DNA of 64,000 nt from Owenia fusiformis (GCA_903813345.2 CAIIXF020000012.1:33366572-33430571); one strand, 5' to 3'; counted from the stretch's first letter, positions 24,579 through 37,695 are shown. The notes: generated from the letters alone by a model not told the origin. Made by a program: numbers and translations.

Positions 24579-26987
24579 TAGGGTAATTGCAACTTTCATT
24601 GCGAGAATTTTGAAGACCCCTTGGAACAATCGAATAAAAACCACTAGTTCGGTAGGCAGTTTGAACTGTTGTTTTCAACTTGAACATGTATTTTCAGATT
24701 TCACGGTGTAATTTCATAAGTTATGACGCGAGTGGTTTATGTCCCTTCATATAAGTGTGTCTGTGTCTCTACTAGACAGGTTCGCTGGACATTTAGTTGT
24801 GAGTTGTCCTCTGACTCGATTTGGAATCAGCTGAATGGCGATTTTCCTTCTGACATTCGATGAGTTTAGTGAGCTATTCAACCGACTTCCAACGAGATAA
24901 AAAGAAAGTCTATGCCATATAGGTACTGCAAATATCTTAAAACTGCATATCACGCATATCATTTGTATTTAATCGGCTCTTTACCGTCTCCTGATGTCTA
25001 TTCTAGAGTGAGCATCTACAGTATAATATATGATGTACTTGTCAAATACATTCCACAGAAATGTTGGTCAATGATACCGGTCACTGAGTACAGTGACCCA
25101 AAAGGCAAATTATAACATACCGATTACTAGTAGTACCCGGTTACCATAGCATAGAAAATATAAATTCTATTGGTAAATTGTAACTAAATCAGAAAACTAA
25201 TCAAATAACGTTAATTGTGATTTTCAACTGAATTTAGCTATTAAAATTGGAATCAATGCTGGGACATAAATAAGGAATGACAGACCTAGTGTTAAATAGT
25301 CACTGCAAGAGGTTACATTTCTTCACTGATTTATCACTGGAGGATCCAATCACTCCATTGTAGGATACTTTTTAATTGGTTGCTAATGGTAAAAATAGCT
25401 TGAGAATAAAAAGTCTCAGAGCAAAATCTAGAAAGACTGAAAATTCATTTTATTTCCACAAAAGAATATACTAGTATCAGATAGGTTGAATATGGTGTTC
25501 CATCGATTTGAGAATAAAATATAAAATTTAGAATAGAATTTATGCCTGGACTTGAATAAAAGGAGACGTTGCTGTTTGGAGAACAGTCTACTGGGCTTAT
25601 AATTTTTTATGAAAAATGTAGAAATATCAACCAAATTAAATCATGAATATTCAAAAGAAGACACTTAATTCTGCAAGATATAAAAATATCACAATTGTTC
25701 GAAGCAGGGGTAACGTGCAGTCGACCGATTCAATAAAATACAGGTCTAGATTTGGAGAAAGAAGTTCATCAGTTTACTGCACTCATAATTTTTTTTATGA
25801 AATATCACCCAAATTAAATTAAAATGACTATTCAAAAGAAGACATTGAAATCTAGCCTAAATAATGTAAAAAAAAAATTGTCCAAAGCAGGGGTAAGGCT
25901 AGAGCGATGAACTTCGTTCTCCAAATCGAGAATAGTCATTTTTGAAAAATTTATACATAGCAGTTGTAACAGAATTATGCCTGGTACATACTTTTGCTCT
26001 AATAATGCAATATTTAATGTTTTCATGCTGGGGATATAATTTCAAATTTTGTAAAAATTATACTAACAAATATGACACAGACAGATGTTATAATTATTTG
26101 AAATATTATCAATAATTCACTTTATTTTCATATTCAATACAATTTATATAATATTGCATGTGTTCAATATAGCAGAACTTAATTGATACCTTCTAAACCA
26201 TACTATAACGGATTTACTATAGGGAATTCATCTTATAAGTGATTTTAAAGTGTGCCCCAATTTCAGACACAGATAGACATGATAGAAATAAATGTAGATC
26301 TAGACAGACAGGAAGTGGGTAATTGAAAAACTGACCAAATGACAATAAAACTTGATTCATTTGACCAAGATTTTTAGAATGAGGATATTCTCAAAATTTC
26401 AGTTTTCATGAATCTCGTTCTATTTTTTTAACAGAAAATAATAGGACAAGACAAAAAGTAATAATAAATATCACTCTCAAGGAGCATAGCACCAGTAGAT
26501 TTTTATTAAGTTCTATCCTTCAGAGTTCCAAAAGTTAGTCAGCTATAGACTTTGAAGCGGGCTTTGAAGCTGTACATTAAAGTTGTACAAATTCAAATTG
26601 AATACCATGAGTGGAAAACATTTTGATGAAAAGATTGATTGAAAAATTCAAAATGGAGGCCATGTGAAATAACTGATAGGTTGTTTTCTTGGTATTTCAA
26701 TGACAAGTCGAGAAATATGTGGCATCCATCCAACAGGTTGCATGTTGATTAGCAGAAAATGAGAATAAAAACATGTAAAAATTACATTTAACACTTTTTC
26801 AAAAATCATAATTTCATAATTCCAGCCACATATTTCCAACCCTTTTTGTCAACACAGCCCCTGTGGGGGGTCATGCCAAAAACACATAGATTCAATGGAT
26901 AGACAACCAAAATTTTAGATAATCAGAAATAATCATTAATTTGGTTAGAATGAAAAACTAAGATTTTTAAAAATATTTACCAATATA

Positions 26988-27433
26988 CAGGGTGTCCCGA
27001 AAGTATGGGACCCCCTAGGCAGACATATACCAATGGCTTCACAGTATGTGTCATATATCATTTTGAAGGTTATCCAGAATTACATTGACTTGTCCAGTAT
27101 CATGATTCAACTCTCAAATAGTGTTTGGCCAAGGTGAGGAAAGATACTCCGTGGAAACACTTCTTTATTTCCTTAGAAATGTTTTAAGAGGATTTAAAAT
27201 GCAACATGGCCAAGGAAAGACAGACTTAATACTAATTTAGTGTAATACTGAACTTCAACTGTACCCAAAAACTAAATTTTGAAATGGCTTACCTTTTTCC
27301 AGTTTGGGAATTGAAACACGATACTTGGCAAATCAATGTAACTTTGGATAAGCTTTAAAATGATATATGACACATACTATGGGGGCATTGGTATATTCTG
27401 CCTATGTGGTTACCATACTTTCAGGACACCCTG
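26988..27433. mobile_element. Nested TA-flanked MITE (CAGGGTGTCC ends), copy 1
   Basis: The ends CAGGGTGTCCCGAAAGTATG and, inverted, CAGGGTGTCCTGAAAGTATG are flanked by TA (26986-26987 and 27434-27435). The inverted arms stay similar for roughly 150 bp, making a fold-back structure. The termini and TA duplication fit a mariner-type element. Confidence 0.85.
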
Positions 27434-28713
27434 TACATCTTTCCAGCAAATAGTATTTTCTAGTATATTTCCAATATTAGTATTTTCCAATATATCCCTA
27501 TATAATTTTGAATAATAAATCATTACCTCAAAGAGTTGGAAGACAGGAGAATCAAATTGTCCCTGCTAACTGACTCTCTTTATAGTTCAATTTTCATGCC
27601 ATTATCAAAGTTGTGTTATCATTCATTGTTATCATTTTGAGTATATAGTTTTTGGTATCTCGTTAACACTGCACAGTCTCACTTTGTTTTCACCTTTTCA
27701 ATACTCTACTGTTATGGACATGGTCTGGTCTCCATGTTGTTTCATCAGGAACGGAGTTTTTCAGACAAAGTTGATTTAACTGTCACATTAATAGGTGATG
27801 GTGAATGGTGTAACGTTACACTTTCATTTTTGTTGATTGTTTCATAAACTTGTAAATCTGAGCTTGATATTGTTGATGTTAGTATCCAGTAACCTTTGAA
27901 GCCAGTCATTTTTGCACCTAAGGCAGGGAACATCTTCAGCCGACACAAAAAATCTGAAAAATTAGAAAAATACATGAATATTGATGTTATATTATAAGAA
28001 ACTTGATAGGAAAAATCAATGGACTAGTTGTTAGAAATAATCTTGATTTACACCATCAAATATTCAAAATTCAGTAAATGTGATATTATTTTTGAAATCT
28101 ACATATTACTAGTAAATATTATCTTATTCTACAAATATGGTTTCAAAAATGGTTTATAAACTCTGAAAATTAATTTTCTTTAAACTGTTGAAAATGTTAC
28201 TTCTAGGTTGGATAGATTCCTTTTAGACCCATAGATCACATGTTATAAAATCATAAAAAGTGAAATATCTTTTCTTGTATTGGACAGATGACATTTTCTT
28301 TCACAGGACATACTTAAGGGTAATATGAATATTGATCCACTAAAACCATGGGCTTTCAAGAGAAGGGCATGCAACTCTGTGTCATAAACATGAGAACTTG
28401 AGAAATGAGCAGTGCCATGCTTCCCTTTTTTGATAATATTTCAAAGAGCTCTAAATAAATAGATAAATGTATATTTTTTAGTATTATCTTGAAGAAAAAT
28501 TAATTTTGAATACTTTTAAAGCAAAAAACATGATTAATCTCATTTAAACGTAAACAAAAAACACTGATATTAAAGAAAGAGGTATCAAAATGTTCTCTTC
28601 AAATGTTGCACTGTGTGTAATAATTCAAGAAGACATTCCAATAAAACATAATTTATGGGAGAATGTTCACTTTTATTATTGCCAAAATTGTGGTGAAATC
28701 CATTTTATATTAA

Positions 28714-29460
28714 GGTGCTTTGGAAGTTAACAGGAAATGACAAAACAAAATATGTCAAAACCATGCTGAATTTTGAAATTTTTTTGAACCAAGATAACAG
28801 AGTTCTGTTTGGACCTCCAGTCAGTTTAACTAGTTCCACATATCATTTACATGACCGGAAACACAATGAAAATGGTCAGAATGACAATAAACATGATAAA
28901 ATAACCTTTTCAGTCCTCTGAAAATGTGACTGAAAAATAGCTAAAAGTACGTGCTCAGGAAAGGTCAATGAACAGAATCTTTTGATTTTTTCAGAAAATG
29001 TGTCTAATATATTGCTCTAAATAATACAATCTTTGAAATTTGAAAAAATCGTCTGAAACAATAATGGCTGTAGTTAAAAGGAAAATAGATCGATTTTAAA
29101 TTCAGTTTTTTTCATTTTTTTCTTTTTCTAAGAATGATATGAATTTTTTAAAATTGTATCATTTAGAGCAATATATTGGGCACATTTTCTGAAAAAGTCA
29201 AAAGATTCTGTTCAGTGACCATTCCTGAGCTTAGCTATTTTTCAGTCACATTTTCAGAGGGCTGAAAAGGTTATTTCATCATGTTTATGGTCATTCTGAC
29301 CATTTTCATTGTGTTCCCACTCATGTAAATGATATGTGGAACTAGTTAAACTGACTGGAGGTCCAAACAGAACTCTGTTATCTTGGTTCAAAATTTTTCA
29401 AAATCCAGCATGGTTTTGACATTTTTTGTTTTGTCATTTCCTGTTAACTTCCATAGCACC
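28714..29460. mobile_element. Nested hairpin MITE with TTAA target duplication, copy 1
   Basis: Arms of about 330 bp run inward from GGTGCTTTGGAAGTTAACAG and its inverted partner CTGTTAACTTCCATAGCACC. Exact TTAA lies on both sides (28710-28713 and 29461-29464). The arms are similar enough that a transcript would fold into a long hairpin. TTAA duplication fits piggyBac or Kolobok-type elements; the GG terminus slightly favours Kolobok. Confidence 0.85.
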
Positions 29461-29838
29461 TTAAATCATCAACGTGTATGCAGATGAGATAATCATGTTT
29501 TTATTTTTGAGTTAAATCATAAAAAAAATGAAAAGTACAAAATAACATTTTTCTGGAATTGGTACAGGAAGCATTTAACTCCAATTTTTAAAACCCAAGG
29601 CAATACTTATGTCATGTATGAATGAAATATGGGAAGTTGCATACCCTTCTGTTGAAAGCCCATGACTAAAACTGATGAAAATTCAAGTTTAAGGGGATTT
29701 GTACTGTAGCTGCCATGTTATCTGACCTGAAATAGCTCGCCTGGTGTCTATTTTCAAGTTATTTCAAAAATATTTAAACACATAATCATCACTTTAGATT
29801 TCAAGAGAGAATCAGATCCAGCTGGCAAGCTTAACATA

Positions 29839-30272
29839 CTGTACGCCCGGTATTATTCGCGTGCGATTAACTTTCGCGCTTTTCGCGAGGGTGTTAAAAT
29901 CGCGAAAAATTATCGTCGCGAAATTGCCAATTAAATCCCCGGGAATTTGTTTTTACCCGGGGCTCTGATGCATTTCGTTTTGTCTACTAGTTTGGATCGA
30001 GTTATAGTACTTCAGTAGTACTGTGCAACTCCATGACTTTACTATGCGCATGCGCGGCAATGAAAGAGCACGTGCGCACGATTGTTCACGTGATCGTAGC
30101 CTGCAATTTGATTGGACATCATATACTGGGGAATGTACTGGGAACTAAATTTCATATACTGGGGAATCCCCGAATACGATAAAATACAGTATTCGCGAAA
30201 TTTAATAGCAGCGAAACCGTGTTTTCGCAAAATTCGCGAAATTAAAGGTCGCGAATAATACCGGGCGTACAG
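29839..30272. mobile_element. Nested TA-flanked MITE (CTGTACGCCCGG ends), copy 1
   Basis: It begins CTGTACGCCCGGTATTATTC and ends in the inverse (CGGGCGTACAG), with TA at 29837-29838 and 30273-30274. The interior is rich in TTCGCG/CGCGAA words, unlike the AT-rich surroundings, and holds two CACGTG sites. Confidence 0.88.
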
Positions 30273-30580
30273 TATAACTGTATAAGCTTTTAAAGTATTT
30301 TTGGGCTCACATCATTCCTTGTCAAGTCTACATTTTCCTCAAAATAATATTTTATTCCAGGAAACTGAAAATTTTTACAATGATGTGTAGATTGGTAGGT
30401 CAATTGTACATGTTGCTTGCAATTCTACACCCCCTATACTCTGATTCTGCCTTTAAATTAAATAAAGCTTACGTCTAAGATGTAATTTTATGCATATATT
30501 ACAATCAACATATTCAATATCCAGTCATATAATTTTCTAGAAATTTATTTCCTAGCATGACAAAATATTTAGAATGTTAA

Positions 30581-31037
30581 AGGCCCCATGTAAAGTTTGA
30601 AAATATGTTTTTTTCATTGATTTACTATTTTTCATGACTTAAAACATTATTTCAGAGTTTTTTGGAAAAAAACTTTTCGTTTCATATTTCCATTTTCAAA
30701 TATTCCACTATCTGACTATATAATGCAAAATGAAAACACATTGTCTTTTTAACACCATAGCGAAGATTGCACAGAGGACATACAATATGAATAATAAAAT
30801 GTCATATTAAGTGTGCCAAGACAATCAATGATGTCCAATTATTATTGCTCACATAAAATCTCGCATACCATGGATATATCTTGAGAATGACATATAACAT
30901 AAATTCATAATTTTTGAAAAACCTCCTTCATGAAACACTTTTTGAAATCAAAACCAAAAGTTTCATATATCTCATTTTGACAACTTTTGGTAGGACTACA
31001 AAATAAGGCAAAGTGTTTTAAACTTCATATGGGGCCT
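30581..31037. mobile_element. Nested MITE with AGGCCCCAT ends and TTAA duplication, copy 1
   Basis: The left end AGGCCCCATGTAAAGTTT and the inverted right end AGGCCCCATATGAAGTTT are flanked by TTAA at 30577-30580 and 31038-31041. The 457-bp body is non-coding. It is probably piggyBac- or Kolobok-mobilised. Confidence 0.85.
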
Positions 31038-31368
31038 TTAAAAAGATGAAATTGAAGGTTTATCAATATCAAACAGTCTGTTTAAAATTTTAGATGATAT
31101 ACCAACTTCATTTAGTTGCATGAAAACAAACAGTTTACCTAGTGTTCTCCATGAGAGACTTTCATTCTGATCTTAACAGAATTTCTCTTTTAGGTTGAGT
31201 CAAGGCATTGTTGTTGGTCCCCTATTTTACTTTTGCAGACAAGGCATTTCCTGAAAAAGTTACATATTTTTATTATTTTGTAAATCATGTTATTCAGGAT
31301 ATTCTTTGATTTTGAAGAATATCATTTTTATCTACGAGGTGATCTACATGAGAGAGAGAAGCGAACCA

Positions 31369-31619
31369 GATATCAATATCACTGAGTAGATAAAAAATGA
31401 TATTCTGAAAAAATTATAAATGAAAACAACAGGCAAAATAAATGGAAAAATCATGAATTTAACAATGGAAAAGTTGAAAAGTCCCTGAAAACAGCAGGCG
31501 ATTTGGGTGATAACAACCCAGTGATATCAATATCACTGGGTAGATAAAAATGATATTCTGAAAAAATTATAAATGAAAACAACAGGCAAAATTAATGGAA
31601 AAATCATGAATTTAACAAT
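31369..31619 (+). repeat. Pair of ~98-bp direct repeats, 154 bp apart (copy 1)
   Basis: 31369-31466 and 31523-31619 share GATATCAATATCACTG, GATATTCTGAAAAAATTATA and the following 50 bp almost exactly. Just upstream, AGAATATCATTTTTATCTAC is the inverse of part of the repeat. The same pair occurs in copy 2 at 41631-41881. Confidence 0.85.
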
Positions 31620-31970
31620 TTGATTTGAACCTGTGAAAATCTCCTGTTGCCTTCTGCATTTGTCCTATTTACAGAATTTCCCCAACCAATAGAAAAGCAA
31701 AGCAAAAAACATAGAATTGATAAAACTATTCGCATCTCACCTCGAAACCATTAGTAATCAAAGATAGAATACTATACGGCCTATTGAACAGCCCCTTTTT
31801 AGTCACACACATACACATGAAGTGTTTTTATTTTGTATCTTTGATCTATTTATATTATTTATATCATATGTCATTTCAATATATATAAAGACATGGCTAG
31901 TAATGCCAGTATGGCACAGCCATTGAAATAAATATATAAATAAAAAAAATAGAAATCTTACCTGAGTTAA

Positions 31971-32496
31971 GGTCTAGGGAAGTTATCAGAAATTTCCACC
32001 AAACAGGAAATGAAAAAAACATGTGGATTTTAGAATTTTTTTGACTAAGATAACAGAGTTCTGCTTTAACTTCAATCAGTTTTACTACTCTCGTATATTA
32101 TTTACATGACCGGGATCACAATGTTCATGGTCAAAATTGACCACCATGCTGAAACAGCTTTTTCAGCCCTTAGAAATTGTGACTGAAAAAAGTTTAAAGT
32201 TTGCATTTCCGAAAGGTCACTGAACAGAATATTTTTTTCTGTTCAGTGACCTTTCCGAAATGCTAATTTTTTTCCATAAGATTTTCAGAGGGCTGGGAAA
32301 GCTATTTTGACATGGTAAAGGTCATTTTGACAATGACCATTGTGATCTTGGCCATGTAAATGACATTTGGGAGTAGTACAACTGACTAGTGAAAACCAAA
32401 GCAGAACTCTGTTATTTTACTTCAAAAAACTCTAAAATCCAGATGGTTTTTCATTTCCTGTTTGATGTATTTCTGATAGTCTAACTACCCCGAGAC
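31971..32496. mobile_element. Nested hairpin element related to 28714-29460, copy 1
   Basis: The arms GGTCTAGGGAAGTTATCAGA and, inverted, GGTCTCGGGGTAGTTAGACT enclose a hairpin. Its centre is near-perfect around 32210-32260 (AAGGTCACTGAACAGAATAT, then its inverse). Flanks are TTAA on the left and CTAA on the right. It shares internal words with 28714-29460 (CATTTACATGACCGG, AACAGAGTTCTG), so the two are relatives. Confidence 0.75.
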
Positions 32497-32672
32497 CTAA
32501 TGTGACCATAATATAATTAATTAATGTTCGCTCGACACTCAGCTCAAGAAACATTCCAAACTTTTTGACATGGAACTACCTTTACTTTGTCGCAAAAAAT
32601 CAATTTACACTGTTACTGTTCAGCATTAATTTCTTGGATTTGCATAACACATGTAAGGCTACACCTATACTC

Positions 32673-33327
32673 ACATGCAAATTTAGTCTTGGGAAGTCAC
32701 AAATATGACTGAGGCATTGCCGCACAGAGAGGGAAGATGACATTGAAATCCATAAAGTAAAACTGGTAGGCAGTAGGCACAATCAGAGGCAGAATCAGGG
32801 AGTTCTGGAAATGCAAAAAGAAATACTTAATTAGATATGATAAAATATTTTTGCGCATGCGCAATATGACCCAAAATATGGTCCCTAATTTTGAAACGAC
32901 ATGGGTCATTTGGAGGCTCTGACATCGAGCTGAACTCCAAGACCTGATGCTATTTGCATCAAATATACAATATTTATTATCACATCAATGTGTGATTAAA
33001 TTTCTAGAATCCTATGTGCAATAAAAGACACTGAAATTTGATGATTTCCTCCTATCTTTAAAGAATTTCAAAAATCAAAAATTACACCATCATATTTCAA
33101 ATTATGTGTTTTCAAACTACGTTTTCTAACAGAAATACTACACTTACTTAAAAGCCGTGAATTCCATCGTAATCCCCTGGAATCTCTGAATCCAGTAAAC
33201 ATGATCGATTGATCTAAATATCCATGAATCTACTCTAAATCCGTTCAAATAGGCTGAGCCAGTTCAATTTGTTTTCAGCGCCATCGATACTTTAAAATTA
33301 CGAACGGAAGGGAAAGACCCCTTGAAA
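32673..33327 (-). other. Possible spliced minus-strand transcript inside the 10.26-kb element
   Basis: On the minus strand an AG acceptor (CATTTTTCAG) precedes 33327. A good donor TTTTAA|GTAAGT ends an exon at about 33159, TTGCATTTCCAG opens the next at about 32810, and CAT|GTGAGT ends it near 32673. Joining them leaves a frame of about 58 codons starting MFTGFRDSRG and containing DCAYCLPVLLYG. More minus-strand sites lie at 31966 (CTCAG|GTAAGA), 31147-31254 and 27965. It could be a non-coding RNA, a decayed transposon gene or chance. The same sites exist in copy 2. Confidence 0.2.
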
Positions 33328-36300
33328 TCAACTGAAAAATGATAAAACAGTTAGCGATTATTGTTTTGTTCGACATTCTCTCTTGATCTTAAGTACAGTA
33401 ATGCCAAGTTGGTGCTCAAACTCATCTACAAACAATTTATGAATGACCGATGTTGTTGTTTTGTGGCTGAAATGCAAAATTTAAAAAACAGGTCACGTGA
33501 CCTAAGAAAGTCCTTTGGCATTTCAGCAATTTGGCGGATTCAGGAGTAGAAACCGCTCCAGATGATGGCTTCAAATTGCTATAAAAACTTCGAATTGATG
33601 CACAATACGGCTGACTTTTACGTATTTAGATCAGACGCATACGTTGAATTCAAGAATTAGTTGCTAAAAGGCTAAAAATACTGAAAACTTCGAGTCGAAA
33701 GACGACCCTCTTCAAAACCCAGGGCTTCACCATTTTGGATAATTTTGACACGACAAGATGACTGGACCGTAATTGATACAAGTCTCCTGATAAAAGTACT
33801 TATCCAGATATTTTTATATTTACACATCATATGTATTTTATACTACATTTTATTTTGCAATAGATTTTTAACCACAGATCTCTAAGAAAAAAATTTGCCC
33901 AAAACATTCTGAACTTATGTTCTCTCAGATTTTTTTTGTCATTTAGCTGATTTTCTGATCACATATTTTTTTCGACGTGAAGAAATCAATTCCCAACAAA
34001 AACTTAATGCGGGGATGGGGGACTACACGTCAATTTTATCATCTATTGGTTATTTTGTATCGGCTAACTACGGGTTTCATCCGAGATTGAGTGTTTACAA
34101 CCGCAGGGGACCATGTCAAAATCGATCCCTGAGAATTAACATTTTTTTCTGAAAATCAATTACTGCTGACTTAGTCGCTGATAACTCAAGAAATATATTA
34201 GTATGGGCAATAAAACGTTCAAATCACGTCTGCGAGTAAAGGGGGGTGCTTTTTCTACTAAAATCACATAAATAACTAATCTCAGAAAAAAATGCCCAAA
34301 ACATGTATACGACCCCAATTTTCCAAATTATCGAAACCCAGTTTCAAAACTTTTCTCTTTGAGGTCTTCTTCCTCACCCACCATACCTTATTTAGCTTAT
34401 TATTTGTGAAATATAGTTACATCCCGATATCTCCAAACGTTTCCCTAAATATCAGCCAAAATCATTACGTTTATCAATGTGTAATATCAATTTATGCACA
34501 GGTGTCATTTTACGTGATTTTTCGAGGCGGGACTATATTCTGTAGAAAAGCACGATTTTCGCGTAGTTTTCAGGTTAATGCCGAATCACCGCGACAATTG
34601 ATTTCTGGGTTTGGCTGCCCAGCTGCAGCTGGGCGGCCAAACCAAAATATGACGTCACGATTATCACTACGCGCCGGTGATTAAAAAATGACGGAATATG
34701 TCCAGAATCCCCACTTCCCGAATAGATTTTCTAATCCTGCAAAAACTACAGAATATTTACACTTTATACTTAGCAGAGACATAAAGTATAGTTTCTTTTT
34801 ACGATTTAAATAGGTTTCGATCGCGCGACTTCTATATAAGTAGGGTAATTGCAACTTTCATTGCGAGAATTTTGAAGACCCCTTGGAACAATCGAATAAA
34901 AACCACTAGTTCGGTAGGCAGTTTGAACTGTTGTTTTCAACTTGAACATGTATTTTCAGATTTCACGGTGTAATTTCATAAGTTATGACGCGAGTGGTTT
35001 ATGTCCCTTCATATAAGTGTGTCTGTGTCTCTACTAGACAGGTTCGCTGGACATTTAGTTGTGAGTTGTCCTCTGACTCGATTTGGAATCAGCTGAATGG
35101 CGATTTTCCTTCTGACATTCGATGAGTTTAGTGAGCTATTCAACCGACTTCCAACGAGATAAAAAGAAAGTCTATGCCATATAGGTACTGCAAATATCTT
35201 AAAACTGCATATCACGCATATCATTTGTATTTAATCGGCTCTTTACCGTCTCCTGATGTCTATTCTAGAGTGAGCATCTACAGTATAATATATGATGTAC
35301 TTGTCAAATACATTCCACAGAAATGTTGGTCAATGATACCGGTCACTGAGTACAGTGACCCAAAAGGCAAATTATAACATACCGATTACTAGTAGTACCC
35401 GGTTACCATAGCATAGAAAATATAAATTCTATTGGTAAATTGTAACTAAATCAGAAAACTAATCAAATAACGTTAATTGTGATTTTCAACTGAATTTAGC
35501 TATTAAAATTGGAATCAATGCTGGGACATAAATAAGGAATGACAGACCTAGTGTTAAATAGTCACTGCAAGAGGTTACATTTCTTCACTGATTTATCACT
35601 GGAGGATCCAATCACTCCATTGTAGGATACTTTTTAATTGGTTGCTAATGGTAAAAATAGCTTGAGAATAAAAAGTCTCAGAGCAAAATCTAGAAAGACT
35701 GAAAATTCATTTTATTTCCACAAAAGAATATACTAGTATCAGATAGGTTGAATATGGTGTTCCATCGATTTGAGAATAAAATATAAAATTTAGAATAGAA
35801 TTTATGCCTGGACTTGAATAAAAGGAGACGTTGCTGTTTGGAGAACAGTCTACTGGGCTTATAATTTTTTATGAAAAATGTAGAAATATCAACCAAATTA
35901 AATCATGAATATTCAAAAGAAGACACTTAATTCTGCAAGATATAAAAATATCACAATTGTTCGAAGCAGGGGTAACGTGCAGTCGACCGATTCAATAAAA
36001 TACAGGTCTAGATTTGGAGAAAGAAGTTCATCAGTTTACTGCACTCATAATTTTTTTTATGAAATATCACCCAAATTAAATTAAAATGACTATTCAAAAG
36101 AAGACATTGAAATCTAGCCTAAATAATGTAAAAAAAAAATTGTCCAAAGCAGGGGTAAGGCTAGAGCGATGAACTTCGTTCTCCAAATCGAGAATAGTCA
36201 TTTTTGAAAAATTTATACATAGCAGTTGTAACAGAATTATGCCTGGTACATACTTTTGCTCTAATAATGCAATATTTAATGTTTTCATGCTGGGGATATA

Positions 36301-37249
36301 ATTTCAAATTTTGTAAAAATTATACTAACAAATATGACACAGACAGATGTTATAATTATTTGAAATATTATCAATAATTCACTTTATTTTCATATTCAAT
36401 ACAATTTATATAATATTGCATGTGTTCAATATAGCAGAACTTAATTGATACCTTCTAAACCATACTATAACGGATTTACTATAGGGAATTCATCTTATAA
36501 GTGATTTTAAAGTGTGCCCCAATTTCAGACACAGATAGACATGATAGAAATAAATGTAGATCTAGACAGACAGGAAGTGGGTAATTGAAAAACTGACCAA
36601 ATGACAATAAAACTTGATTCATTTGACCAAGATTTTTAGAATGAGGATATTCTCAAAATTTCAGTTTTCATGAATCTCGTTCTATTTTTTTAACAGAAAA
36701 TAATAGGACAAGACAAAAAGTAATAATAAATATCACTCTCAAGGAGCATAGCACCAGTAGATTTTTATTAAGTTCTATCCTTCAGAGTTCCAAAAGTTAG
36801 TCAGCTATAGACTTTGAAGCGGGCTTTGAAGCTGTACATTAAAGTTGTACAAATTCAAATTGAATACCATGAGTGGAAAACATTTTGATGAAAAGATTGA
36901 TTGAAAAATTCAAAATGGAGGCCATGTGAAATAACTGATAGGTTGTTTTCTTGGTATTTCAATGACAAGTCGAGAAATATGTGGCATCCATCCAACAGGT
37001 TGCATGTTGATTAGCAGAAAATGAGAATAAAAACATGTAAAAATTACATTTAACACTTTTTCAAAAATCATAATTTCATAATTCCAGCCACATATTTCCA
37101 ACCCTTTTTGTCAACACAGCCCCTGTGGGGGGTCATGCCAAAAACACATAGATTCAATGGATAGACAACCAAAATTTTAGATAATCAGAAATAATCATTA
37201 ATTTGGTTAGAATGAAAAACTAAGATTTTTAAAAATATTTACCAATATA

Positions 37250-37695
37250 CAGGGTGTCCCGAAAGTATGGGACCCCCTAGGCAGACATATACCAATGGCT
37301 TCACAGTATGTGTCATATATCATTTTGAAGGTTATCCAGAATTACATTGACTTGTCCAGTATCATGATTCAACTCTCAAATAGTGTTTGGCCAAGGTGAG
37401 GAAAGATACTCCGTGGAAACACTTCTTTATTTCCTTAGAAATGTTTTAAGAGGATTTAAAATGCAACATGGCCAAGGAAAGACAGACTTAATACTAATTT
37501 AGTGTAATACTGAACTTCAACTGTACCCAAAAACTAAATTTTGAAATGGCTTACCTTTTTCCAGTTTGGGAATTGAAACACGATACTTGGCAAATCAATG
37601 TAACTTTGGATAAGCTTTAAAATGATATATGACACATACTATGGGGGCATTGGTATATTCTGCCTATGTGGTTACCATACTTTCAGGACACCCTG
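37250..37695. mobile_element. Nested TA-flanked MITE (CAGGGTGTCC ends), copy 2
   Basis: This is the same element as at 26988-27433, shifted by 10,262 bp inside the second tandem copy. Confidence 0.85.

Larger units (their letters stand above)
24364..34625 (+). mobile_element. 10,262-bp terminal-inverted-repeat element, tandem copy 1
   Basis: It begins CAGCTGGGCGGCCAAACC (24364-24381) and ends GGTTTGGCTGCCCAGCTG (34608-34625), an inverted pair matching at 17 of 18 positions. Weaker subterminal similarity follows (CGGTGATT and CTACAGAATAT at both ends). Copy 2 begins at the next base. I find no transposase, integrase, reverse transcriptase or polymerase, and the longest ORF is about 110 codons before it runs out of the unit. 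The body contains nested MITEs at 26988-27433, 28714-29460, 29839-30272, 30581-31037 and 31971-32496. It is best read as a non-autonomous DNA transposon. The superfamily is not assigned, because a 3-bp TCC duplication with a CAG terminus fits several loosely. Confidence 0.85.

Noticed and set aside
34292-34684. 130-codon open frame at the right end of element copy 1
   Set aside because: It crosses the junction between the two copies and changes its end in copy 2. The sequence has no recognisable domain, so I do not call it a gene.
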